Source of the DNA: Sipunculus nudus
Taxonomy: Eukaryota > Annelida > Sipuncula > Golfingiida > Sipunculidae
Length of the DNA stretch: 64,000 nucleotides
Reading direction: 5' to 3'
Assembly: GCA_026874595.1 (NCBI GenBank)
Contig: CM049307.1
Location: 4,239,579-4,303,578 of the forward strand
Positions within the stretch are counted from its first letter, which is position 1. Every line of letters starts with the position of its first letter. Shown here piece by piece: positions 50,921 through 61,664 of this stretch. The notes beneath the pieces are model-generated. The model saw only the letters and a list, made by a program, of their open reading frames with translations. It ran no database searches and was not told the DNA's origin. The position numbers and the translations under genes were made by a program.

Positions 50921-51599
50921 GTTAAGGACAGAATACTAAGATCCGGGAGGGGGCATACTGGTGGTCTTGGAATGGCAAACATCTAGGTATTGCTGACACA
51001 GTTTAAAGATTTAAAATTATGCAAATTGTTATCAATTATTTGCATTAATTTAATATTATAGTAAATGTTAAAGATATAATTAAATATAATTAAATATCTC
51101 TTTAGATAAAAGTGATATGTACGAAGCCTTTTTAAATCACATTTTTGTTTGTTAATCCGTTTTCAAATAACTGATTGGAAAAACACTCATGAAGTAATAT
51201 AGCGGCAGCCTGCCACCCCAAACGTCGATTTTTACTTAACTGAAGACTATCATTTTATTTCCGAAGGCCTGAGTGTCATATTATCATGGCTAGAAGTAAT
51301 ATGGCTGTCAAGCTGTCAAACAGATTCAGCGCCATCTATCGACCTCAACGTGCGGCAATGTGCACAGAAACGTGCCATGAGGAATATATGTAACACCGGA
51401 GTAGTGATTTAAAAGTGACCCTGCTTCAGCTTTTTCCCGGTAACTTTAATTCGATTTCAGATTACCGTGGGGATGTTGGAGTGGATGGGTAGGATGTACC
51501 TGATTTCAGATAAAAACCGAGGGTAACTTGAATTCTTTAAAGCTTTAGCTTTATAAATTCAAGCTTTATAAATATTGAATACGGAATCGAGAATTAGAG
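50921..51599. other. Gene-free interval
   Basis: No gene or known element recognised. It may include 5' remains of the LINE that follows, too decayed to read. Confidence 0.5.
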
Positions 51600-53190
51600 T
51601 GGGTTTCAATCGTATCTAAGTAATCGGACTCAAGCTACTAAATATAATGGATCAATTTCTGACCGTTCGCAGATTTTCTATCAAAGTCCCACAAGGTTCT
51701 GTCCTGTGACCACTTTTATTCTTAATTTATCTTAATTGTGTTTGTAACATACCAATATTCAGTGACATTATAGCCTGTTTGCTGATGATACACGCTTAAT
51801 GTTTCTGGTCCTACTATTTAGTCCGTCACACAGATAATCTAAGTTGAGATTAATAGAATATCTGAATGGTTTCGAGTGAAAAAATTCACGATAAATACAG
51901 AAAAATCCTACCTAATGGTAATTGGAAGTAGACAAAAATTATCTAAAATTATACCATTATATCATTATATCCACCTATTTTGTTAAATGATACAGTCCTA
52001 CGGTATACTGATAAGGCTCAATATCTCGCATTAACAATTGACAGTGGTGTTACTTGGAGAGCACATATCAATGAACTTGCTTCCAAATTAAGACCTAAAC
52101 TAGGCGCTTTTGCTCGTTTGAGTAAAGTTTTACCTTCACAGGAACTCTTTCATATCATTTGGAGCCATCAAAACCAAAATGACATGAACGTTGTCCAGTA
52201 GTCCAAGATAGGGCTGCCCGTATAATTTCTGGGAATTATAATATGAATACACCTAGTTCAACATTGATATCAACCTTATAATGGCAAAACATCAATCAAC
52301 GATTATTGTACCTCTCTTATATATTCATGTTTAGATGCCTGAATGGCCTAGCGCCTGGTTATCTTAATTATCTATCAGAAACCCTTCTGAAATACACTCT
52401 TATAACACGAGGTATTCTTGTCAAGTCAAAGTACCTACAGTTTGAACTGAATTGATGCAAAAATCTTTTATTTATCAGGGACCGAAATTGTGGAATTTGT
52501 TACCAGAGGCTTTACGTAAGATAGGTAATTTAGACAGGTTCAAAAAAGATCTTTAGAAATATTCTCTTAGCCCTTGACATAATATCAATAAATCTATTTT
52601 TTACTTCTTTTTACATGGTATGCATGCATGTTGACATTTTATGCTTTACGAATACCAGTAAGTGAATAAACACTAACATTACTATGCACACTTGCACTTG
52701 TGGTTTGTATTATAATCTGTACTTATTACTTACAATGTTACAGGGGCGGTTCCAGGATTTACAAAAGGGGGGGGGGGGTCCAACCCAGTAAAACTAATGA
52801 AAAACCGTAAAATAAAGGTTCCCAGGTCAGGAAAAGGGGGATCCAGGCCGCAAAATTTTGTCTGAAGCCCTTAAAAAAGTTGCTTCTTATGAAAAAGGGG
52901 GAGGGTCCGAACCCCATGAACCCCCCCCCCCTTCCGGTTCCGCTTCTGTGTTATCAAAATTGTTAATTACCTGACTGGCCTATGATTATCTAAATAATAT
53001 TCTTTTATAAACGCTAAATAATGGTCATACTAGTACAGGAACTAATAATATATGTTATATGTTTGCTTGTATAGTACTGTCATGCTATTTGATCATGTTT
53101 TAAAATATCAATTACTATCAAGGCCTTGTGGAAGATCAGTATATTCTGAACAAGCCACCCTGAATAAAGATATATTAATAAAAAAAATAA
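51600..53190 (+). pseudogene. Degraded LINE (CR1/Jockey-like), plus strand
   Basis: Readable pieces in order are FQSYLSNRTQATKYNGSIS (near 51,610), KVPQGSVL with a stop before PLLFLIYLN (near 51,690), the catalytic FADDTRLMF (near 51,785), ALTIDSGVTWRAHINELASK (in 51,980-52,201), and LWNLLPEALRKIGNLDRFKK (near 52,490). A 3' non-coding part with AATAAAGATATATTAATAAA closes the element at about 53,190. Stops and frameshifts make it non-functional. A small TIR element is nested at 52,741-52,948. Confidence 0.83.
52741..52948. mobile_element. Short TIR element (MITE), 208 bp, with TGTTA duplication
   Basis: It starts CAGGGGCGGTTCC and ends GGTTCCGCTTCTG, imperfect terminal inverted repeats. TGTTA flanks it on both sides (52,736-52,740 and 52,949-52,953). 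The interior has G-runs and C-runs (GGGGGGGGGGG at 52,770; CCCCCCCCCCCC near 52,920) that could fold together. The termini resemble hAT-type CAGGGGCGG ends, but the 5-bp duplication is shorter than the usual 8 bp, so the superfamily is open. Confidence 0.7.
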
Positions 53191-53277
53191 ATTCCAAGCC
53201 GATGTAAAAAATTAGGGTACAGTTAACACGCATCACCGGAGGCCCCTTCAAGCAAAGGTATTACAACCACAAGAAAC

Positions 53278-53315
53278 CCTTCACGCCGATGAGGCGAAAC
53301 CGACGGTAGTGATTC
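53278..53315 (+). ncRNA. Hammerhead ribozyme-like motif (degenerate)
   Basis: CGATGAGGCGAAACCGACGG resembles a hammerhead core (CUGAUGA, short stem II, GAAA). GAAACC-GAC-GGTA can form a three-pair stem III ending in GUA, an allowed cleavage triplet. TCAC before and GTGA after the core are complementary and could be stem I. Against it: the invariant U4 is C, one extra base sits before the core, and stem II is almost absent. If real, it is an inactive relic of a ribozyme-bearing retroelement. Confidence 0.3.
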
Positions 53316-54117
53316 AGATCCATCACATACCTAAGCATATATATATAACAGTATGGTGTATATGTATCTTAATAAATTATTATCTTAATAAAAAAAGCGT
53401 ACAGTCTTAGCATGATATTGCCGTTATAGCCTTACCTACGTAGGTGCATGCAGCATCTGTTCTTCAGCAAAGCGATACGCATTAACTGATGTATGTCGAC
53501 TTGTCGAGTCACTGTATATATCTCTCTCAAGGACAGATCTGTATAATAGAAATAAACCTTTTGAACATGCCAAGGATAAGTGTTAAGCATGAATAAACTA
53601 TTACTTATCATGCAAGTCATTTATAAATGTACACACAGATTACACACATGCATGTATGTACGTTCTTGAACCAGTTTTAAGCGCTTGTGAGAACTTGAGA
53701 GCCTATGACGTCTGGTATCAAAACCCTCATCATCAATTCATAAAAACATACAAATATTAATTCATTCCACGCGAAACTTTTAGAGAGACAATTTTCAGTC
53801 TTTATTAATACTAGCCTGGACCAGTTTATAAAATATTTTCTTTTTTTTTTTTTACTTAATTTTGCCTTTGACAGAGAAATCAAACGTTCTCTCGCTGTAT
53901 CGCACTTAGTGTCGGAACTGCTATCTTGAGGCAAATCATATAACTAATTTATTACTCTCTGAGCCGAGTTACATTTGTCGGTGCATGAAATCACGTATTA
54001 TTTATGCAATTTAGTAGAAAAAGAAAATACTAACATCCTGGTAGGGTTCCCCATAGTTTCGACATGCAACTTGTGACTTCCGGTTTTTAGTGTAAACGCA
54101 AAATGAGGAGGCGACTC
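53316..54117. other. Gene-free interval
   Basis: Contains a short TA run (53,336-53,350) and a T-rich stretch near 53,840. No gene recognised. Confidence 0.6.
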
Positions 54118-54119
54118 TA

Positions 54120-54790
54120 ATGGGGCTGTCCCACTTGGGCGATTCTATGGGCGACTAATGGCGACCAGGCTTCATGGTCGCCGAAAAACAGGCGACAGGA
54201 CCTCCGCTACGACAATAGTCTACGACAAGCTACAACTGGTTGTGACTGTCTGACAACAAGCTACGAAAAGCTTCCGACAACCGGCGACACAGTCGCCGCG
54301 ACAAAGGACAATCACCTACGACAACCTACGACCACATCTACGACAACCCACGACCACACTGGCGACAACCTACGACACCAGAATTCCTGCTACGTTCACC
54401 CGCGACAAGCTTCGACGATTCTCTATCATGTGCCATGTGAGGAGCCGGACACAAGGATGGGCCTTGTAACCATAACCCGCGACAACACACACGACATACC
54501 CGCGTCACAGCGTACTACAGGACCTACGACAACCCGCGTCAGCTGGCGACAGCCTACGACAGCACCTACGCCAGAAGAAGACAGGCTACGCTCACTGGCG
54601 ACAAAAAAGCTGTCGCCTGAAGGCGTGAACCCACCAAGGCCGACACGCATCTCGACACAGCGCGACGCAGACCGACACAGAAATCAGGCGACACACACCG
54701 ACACTTGGTTGTGTCGGTTTGCGTCGCCTAGCGTGTCGTGAAGTGTGTCGTAGCAAACCAACTGACCGACACACCCGCGACACACATTGG
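54120..54790 (+). repeat. Left arm of the fold-back element
   Basis: A subrepeat region with many CTACGACAA and GGCGAC words. Its open frames (for example 54,430-54,741) are produced by the low-complexity composition. Confidence 0.75.
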
Positions 54791-56194
54791 GGTTCATGAC
54801 ACGGAGATTATCGCGTGTTGGCCGGAAGTTGAACTTTTTAGATTATCTGTTGCAAGTGTTTAGCAATAAAGCTATAGCAACTATATATTTTATATTTTGA
54901 ATTTTAAGATTTAAACAAGACAAAGGCTCCGATGACAATGGGGTGCGTTTGAGCGATACTCCCATGAGCCCTGTTTTTCAGGAAATATGAGGGGGGCAAT
55001 CCACCGCGTTCGGGCAAAAGCCCCGTTCATGATAATGAGGACAGTACAGCCACCAGCCAGAATATAAAAACTTTCTCAATATCATTTTCCAACACATAAT
55101 ACGGTATGTATAATTTGAGAATAAAAGTTATTTTTGCTTCGTTTTCATTATTTGTTTGAACATTCACGATATCCTACATTTCTTGTTATGAGATGCGCAA
55201 TTGAAAGAGAATTGATATAAATATTAAGAAACAAGAAAAACTGAAAATATGATCTCGAAATCGTTTAGTACATAAGTACGCTATTTATTCCCCTAAAAAG
55301 AGAAGGGGACACATGAAACTTTGTCCCCGTTATAATTTGTCCATTTCCCTAAAAAGGGGGGAGGACATACTGCCCCCCCCCCCCCCTCGACCCGAGGCCC
55401 ATGATTTCTGACGTCCCTGACGTTATTGATGACATGGATACTTTATATTACATATTGCTACCATTCAATTAAATATTTATTTATTTTTTAATTTTGTGAT
55501 CACTGTAGGGCATATATGGGTTTATAATTTCACCATTTTACCTTTACTTGAATCCAGTGTTAGCGCAACAATTTCCCCAGGTGCTTATATACCGGCCAAA
55601 GCTCCGTTTGACTAATATTCTTTGAATGATCAATGCCTTGAGGGAGGGGTAAATGTTCAACAACTGTATACTATCATGACATGGAAAAAGCGTATGATTT
55701 TCCAGACCGAATATAAATTATTGGTGGGAAAGGGGGAGTGCAAAGGGCTAAGACAAGAGCGTTGTTTTAATTTTCAGTGGTCTATCCAGTAAATGAGGTT
55801 AAGGCAACGGGGTCTGGAAAAGTTTGTACTCCACATATTACGTATTTCTATCAAACGACAAACTTGGCTCATCCCGTGGTATGAGATTATATCCACCCTA
55901 AAGAGGAAGAGCAGTCCCTGTGGTTTTGTTCAGGTTTGTGTTTTATTTTAAAGGACCTGCTTTAAAGGACCTGATACATAACATAAAGCTTTTTTATCAG
56001 TTTTTTATTAACTGATTTGGTGTTTTTTATTTATTCAATATCAAGTATAAATGCAGTGAATATGCTGTTTATTAAAAAAATAAGAAACATTATATATTCA
56101 GTCTTTTATGCAGAAATGATATACAAAGAAAAATGGTGCGTATCGTCAATACATATCGGATATCGAATTGAGTGTATCGCAATACGTATTGTAC

Positions 56195-56744
56195 CTAAAT
56201 AGGCACACCAATACCCAGACATTGACCCACTCACTCCACGTAGTGCTGCGTGTCGGTATGTGCCGTGAAAAGTGCGTCGCACTTCCAGTTCCACTGCACG
56301 ATCCGTGTCGAGTTGTGTCGAGAAGAAAACGACGCAACCCGACACGCGTTTTCATCGCACGACAAATCGAACATGTTCGATCGTGTCGCAAGGCCCGCGA
56401 TGCAAAGCCGACACGCTTCTTGTGTCGTGTGCCTCTCCACGATGTGTCGTGTGAGCTGGTCCACTGCCACGACACAGGCGGACGTCGCGACACACTGGAC
56501 GTCATCTGTGTCGTAAAGCGTGTCGAGAGACGTGTCGGGACGCGTGTCGGCTTTGGTGGGTTCACCCCTTGAGAAATCTGAACATGTTGAAAATCCAGAG
56601 GCGACAGCTTCGAGGTCACGCGTCTTGGGGCGACTTCAGGCGACTACACGCGACCATACAGGCGACCACCCGGTGACCATGAGGCGACAGCTTGGTCGGT
56701 CGCCTGTAGTCGCCTGTAGAGTCGCCTAAGTGGGACAGCCCCAT
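56195..56744 (-). repeat. Right arm of the fold-back element
   Basis: Rich in GTGTCG, CACGACAC and GGCGAC words, complementary in part to the left arm. Several overlapping open frames in all frames are composition artefacts. Confidence 0.75.
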
Positions 56745-56746
56745 TA

Positions 56747-57176
56747 AGTACTCCGATTTCATTGTCGAGGTGAGAATCTGTCTGTGGAGAGAGAATGTGG
56801 CGTACATGTAGATGTGTATCGATATAGCAGTATAGTGTATGGCAGTATACCACTTCATAGGCCCCGCTCATATTCTCAAATTATAATAGGGTATTGAAAA
56901 TGTTGTAGGTTACAGCTTTCTGTGAAGCATAAATGATATAATTTAATTTGAAGGTTAAGTACATATGTCTGATATCTGCATGTACAAACAGTATAAAAAC
57001 CTTTTAAGTAAAAAGGTTTTATCACTGATACATGACATGGATACACAACAATATAAAAATAAAGGATGTTTGGACAGTAATCTAGCATATGTGTTTATTA
57101 CTTATATTATATAATTCAATTTTAACATTTTATATGCATCAAGTGCATCATCGTAGTTCAAACTGACATTCATATT

Positions 57177-57263
<87 letters not shown>

Positions 57264-58008
57264 TGAAATGTTAATAAATCTGCTTAGAAGGATATAATTT
57301 ATAGACTACAATGCCTCATATTTCAATCCTTATTTAAGTGTCGTATATGGAATGTCGTTCATATATGGGATTAGTATTTTTATGAATGAAATTTTGCTGG
57401 ATCAAATTTCTTTTTAACGATTATCAAGTTATTCTGGATTTTGCCTGTCAATTTCCCTGTGAGATTGACATCAAACATGACTAAAGCATGTGCTTTATAC
57501 GGTATAAAGGTGCTTTCATGATTGTCACACCAGGCTCACACATACCAAACTCCCGTGGCCCAGATTAATGACGGGGATCTGAGTACTCCCTGTGTAGGCC
57601 TGGTGAAGAGCACTGCGAGCAACCTATTTAGGTCGAGCTAGAGGTAATTGTACAATCTTTGGATTGTGTGCACATGCAGCATATCTGCTATTCATGCGTA
57701 CAATTTCATCATAGGTATAATATGGGCTTTCAGGATTTAAACAACTTTACACGGGCATCAAACATGTCATTTAATTATAAACAAGGTTAACACTTTGTTT
57801 TCTACCAGAACCGGAATAAGTTCCAGCGTTCATGTGGACCCTAAGAATAGTGGATAAGGTTAAAGCTCATACACTCCTGATCACACGGCAGATGTGTACA
57901 TTGTGTAGTAATATCTAACCATTATTAAAACATGGGATTTTCAGTTACTCGAATCATTTCTGTTCTGTTTTAGAAAACCTGAGATTAGCACAGTGCTGAT
58001 TCGCCACC
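56747..58008. other. Gene-free interval upstream of the plus-strand GST
   Basis: Apart from the TA/GA microsatellite nothing is recognised. The last 50 bp look like a 5' UTR: an acceptor-like TCTGTTTTAG at 57,959-57,968, then untranslated sequence to a GCCACC context before the ATG. Confidence 0.5.
57179..57260. repeat. (TA)n(GA)n microsatellite
   Basis: About 15 TA dinucleotides pass directly into about 25 GA dinucleotides, a polypurine run. Confidence 0.97.
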
Positions 58009-58141
58009 ATGTCATCGTATAAACTTTACTACGCCAACGCACGAGGACGAGCCGAGGTCGCTCGACTTATCTTCGCTGTGGCTGATGTGGCCTACGAGGA
58101 CGTTCGTATGACACCTGAAGAGTGGCAAGAGTTCAAGTCAA
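58009..58141 (+). CDS. Partial GST exon 1
   Basis: 133 bp, 44 codons plus one base. Donor TCAA|GTGAGT. Confidence 0.9.
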
Positions 58142-60443
58142 GTGAGTGTTTGTGTCTGCATGGAGGTCAGGTAATCGTATATATCACGTGATATTTGGTA
58201 TGTGACAGCACGACTTAACTGGCGTTTTGCTGGTTCATGTGTTATAAAATAAACAGTGTATATATGTAAATGTTTAAAATAAAGCCGAAACATTATATGA
58301 TAATATATTGGGTAAAGAAGCAAGTCTCACTGTGGCGATGGAACCGACAGAATAGCTTTGACACATCGAGAGTTCGACAGAAGCAAATTTTATTTGATGA
58401 CAACTAACATTCACATTTTATAGTAGCTTACACACCGATAAAATACAAGCATTTTGATATAAGTTTCAAATTAATAATGTTCAGGGTGTTTCTATCAGAC
58501 CTGATGAGGAAAAAATTAATCCAACAAATTCGATCTTCTCTAATTAAAATATTATTAGGAATTCGTGCTCTTTATGGTGAAATTCCAAAATGTAATAAAA
58601 CTCATGATTTTTTTTCTGTCAACATATAATTGTAGCCCTGTATTCTTTTTCAGAAACTCCCTTTGGACAAATGCCTGTTCTTGAGGTGGACGGGGTGATG
58701 ATCGCTCAAAGTTTTACTATTTATAGATTTCTCGCTAAAAGGTTTGGTAAGTACGGAAACCCGTGAATACATTAAGAATCCTATTATACATGTCAAGTGA
58801 GATAGATTTTTTAAAAAAAAGTCGACGAAACTTGGGCTGCCAGATATGATATATATATATATAGGTAAATTTGAAGACCAGAAATAACGTGAGATCTAGG
58901 ATGGCCTTTAAATGACCTTGGATTATTCATTTTGCAGCCTAGATTTGTATCTTTTGTATATACTACTAAGTTTCTGGGATCCAGAAATCCAGTGAAACCA
59001 ACATAAGCATAAACATTAGAAGCCATGTGACTGGTTAATTAAAGAGAGTGATAAAGATCCCTACTAATTACATGCCAGTTTCATTCAAAGGAACACCAGT
59101 CAATGTTTACTTTATGATGCATATTTCTATTTTTCCATCAATGAAAGGGGCTAAATAATCTACTGGATGTTAGATATTTGCACGGAAAAAGCTTGAGTGA
59201 GCTTGAAACCTTAAAATCTATGATGGCCGCCGAGTAATACTACATTAACATCGCTCGAAGAGACATCGTTAATTATAAATGTACTTTTGATATCTAATAT
59301 TATATAGGTTGTAGAGCCCATAGACAAGAAATTAAGACCAGTTTCTTTGAGTAATCCTGAATTCTAAAATATAAAACAATACATATATATATTACAAGTT
59401 ATCTAGGTTCAGCTAGGCACATCTCGTGTTCTTATCAGGGCCGTATGATATAGATTTCTCTGTCACCATTACTTCAGAAACACTGTAAAATGTATCATAT
59501 GAAGCTCCATAACTCCGCTAGTATAACGTCTTTCAAATATCTAACAAATCAATTGACCCGATCGCATATATATATATCCATTATAATACACACTAGTGAC
59601 ACATCAAGATGTTCAGGCCTACTTATGGACGCAGAATAAAACACCGTTCATCCGAGACTGTTTGGGCCATGCTTTTAGTCCTTATTATAGCTGAAAAGAA
59701 AACATTTGTTTATATCCAGAATAGGAGAAAATTAAAACTAGACAACATAATATGAAACTGGAGGTGATATTAAGAAGTAGACCACTGTATGAGGAAGAAA
59801 TTGATAATGAAAAAACATTTTTTTTTATTATTTCATTTATCATTTTTTTTCTTCACTGGACCATTATTATGAGTTGCTATAGTATGTTACACCACTGGGT
59901 GGCCATCAGAAATTTGATTTTTATCTCACACGTATATATCACTAACAGTTTGACACTTAAAAGGGCTTAATATCACCGGAAAACTCGAGCCAACTTTTGG
60001 CAAAGAACCAGGAGTTGCTAGCCTCACACATTGATCCTCACATTTGTTTAGAACATTTATATCACAGACCCAAAAGACAACAGCCTTTAAATCTTTGTGC
60101 ATGGCCTCCGGTCATGAGATGGATATTTATGAAAAAAGACTTTTTTTGGTTATTTTGCACTTTTACCAATTATTTTGAAAGGCATAGTATTCCGGTTTCA
60201 TTTAATACCAAGCTTGCATTCAGATAGTCAGGATAAAAATGCCAATTTATACAAATATATACAAATTATAACACAAATTTCATTGTGCATCCATCCTGTT
60301 GGGAGACTGTAGTTTATTTGTCTACGATAGGTCTAACTGGTAAAACCGACGTGGAGGCTGCGCGAGCTGACATGATTGGTTGTGCTGTGATCGACCTGGG
60401 CGATACCATTCTGAAAATCTATGACGCCGATACAACACAAAAG
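58009..60443 (+). CDS. Sigma-class glutathione S-transferase, 5' part (three exons, partial)
   Basis: Exons 58,009-58,141, 58,654-58,746 and 60,331-60,443 join in phases 1 and 1 to encode the first 113 residues. Catalytic Tyr8 ([20 protein letters not shown]), Arg14, Trp39, cis-Pro52 (GQMPVLEVDG) and Gln63-Ser64 (IAQSFTIYRFLAKRFG) are all present, and the helical domain starts LTGKTDVEAARADM. Exon sizes match the intact gene at 22.6-26.4 kb (133, 93, then 113 against 116). The ATG has a strong GCCACC context. Exon 3 ends CAAAAG|GTTAGA in phase 0. Exons 4 and 5 were not found up to 64,000, so the gene either continues beyond the 56-bp minisatellite or is truncated. It is closest to the pseudogene at 46-48 kb, not to the intact gene. 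Confidence 0.88.
58654..58746 (+). CDS. Partial GST exon 2
   Basis: 93 bp between TTTTTCAG and TTTG|GTAAGT. It carries TPFGQMPVLEVDG and the Gln-Ser glutathione site. Confidence 0.9.
58747..60330. other. Intron 2 of the partial GST
   Basis: 1.6 kb, AT-rich. Open frames at 59,752-59,970 and 59,997-60,227 match nothing known to me. No other feature seen. Confidence 0.6.
60331..60443 (+). CDS. Partial GST exon 3
   Basis: 113 bp after acceptor CTACGATAG. It encodes LTGKTDVEAARADMIG to DADTTQK and ends in phase 0 at GTTAGA. Confidence 0.85.
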
Positions 60444-61664
60444 GTTAGAGAAGTTTATAACACACACAACATTTAAAAGATAAAGGTTGCTGCTACACAA
60501 GAAGGTTGATCTATTCCAGATGTCCCTTTGTGAGTCCTTGGGCTGTGGAACCCAATTAGCCCTTCCAGTCCCCTAAGCGTCACTTGTGGGTGACTACAAA
60601 CACTGTCTGATATAAATTAAGTCCAAGAAAAGAGATTTTTTATATAAATTAAGATAAGATAACATTTATTAGCATTCAGTTAGGTAATTTGGCGTTGACT
60701 TGCAATTCATTAGATAAAAATGAATATCTAAATAGATACATAAAAACAATACATAAAATAACACATAGCATATTGACTATGCATGTGAAAATAAGCATGT
60801 AAAAATGATAAAACAGATAATTCTGCATGTAAAACACATAAATCAAATCATTAAATATCTGGAGGGCTGCGAGTTAAAAAGCTTAATACTGTATGGCACG
60901 AGAGATTTTTCAAAACGAGTTGTTCTGCAGAACATTGAATCTAGGGGTCATGCTTTGTCTATAACGGGGAGGTCTTGTCGGACTCTGCTTTTTATCGATT
61001 GAAGAAAGCCGCGATGCATCCTGGCTCATAGGTCCCGACCATTACGCATTGAACATTACACAACATTACGCCATGCATAACAAGGCGTGTTGGGAAAATG
61101 TTGAGGGCTCAAAAACGTTCACATCCATCGTCCGTAGAATCATAGCGTAACAGACATAAACAAGATTGAGATACATCTGTGCTAAGTATAGACTGGTACC
61201 TCGCACTATTACAGCTCGCCGGTAAACTAGCGGTCTACCAGTGCGTTGATTTCATGTTTATTCTCAGCCTGGCAACATTTTAATCAAGCTGGTGAAAGGG
61301 AACATGCAGATTAAAGTAGCGACCCCTGTGTATACTGCGACTAATACCAAGCACTCGGTCAGGCATATCGACAAGAAGAGGTTCTATCTAGTCAAATTAT
61401 ATCAATAAAAGTCAACTTCATCTCAAAGGGCGGACTCTTGCCAAGGGTGATGCCTCTGGCACACACCTAATTATTTAATTAAAAATACTCCTTTCAGAGT
61501 CAACTGACCCCTAATCTGCAACCTCCCTTTACGTACAATTCGAAGAGCCATGGTCCTATGCCAACTTTTAGGTGGCGAAACAGAGCAAATCCTGTTATTA
61601 AAATCAGTTATTACATGGATAGAGTTGTGTATGACAACCATGAAAAAGACTCAGAAGTTTAATC
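60444..61664. other. Gene-free interval after GST exon 3
   Basis: Searched by eye for GST exons 4 and 5 (FVGD, ADI, KLKALK-type codons) without success. An open frame at 60,805-61,002 is not recognised. Confidence 0.55.

Larger units (their letters stand above)
54120..56744. mobile_element. Fold-back DNA element with long GACA/GTCG-rich arms (2.6 kb)
   Basis: The ends are inverted repeats: ATGGGGCTGTCCCACTTG at 54,120 against AAGTGGGACAGCCCCAT ending at 56,744. TA flanks both sides (54,118-54,119 and 56,745-56,746). An AT duplication, shifting the boundary inward, is equally possible. The arms (about 54,120-54,790 and 56,195-56,744) are built from CTACGACAAC/GTGTCG subrepeats and share longer inverted segments such as GGCGTGAACCCACCAA (54,620) with TTGGTGGGTTCACCCC (56,553). 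The ~1.4-kb centre is AT-rich, with no transposase seen. It is a non-autonomous element, and its superfamily is not determined. Confidence 0.75.

Noticed and set aside
54426-56729. Many overlapping frames in the fold-back arms
   Set aside because: They are open in several frames on both strands because of the low-complexity GACA/GTCG composition.
60805-61002. 65-codon frame after the partial GST
   Set aside because: No similarity recognised and no splice context linking it to the GST.
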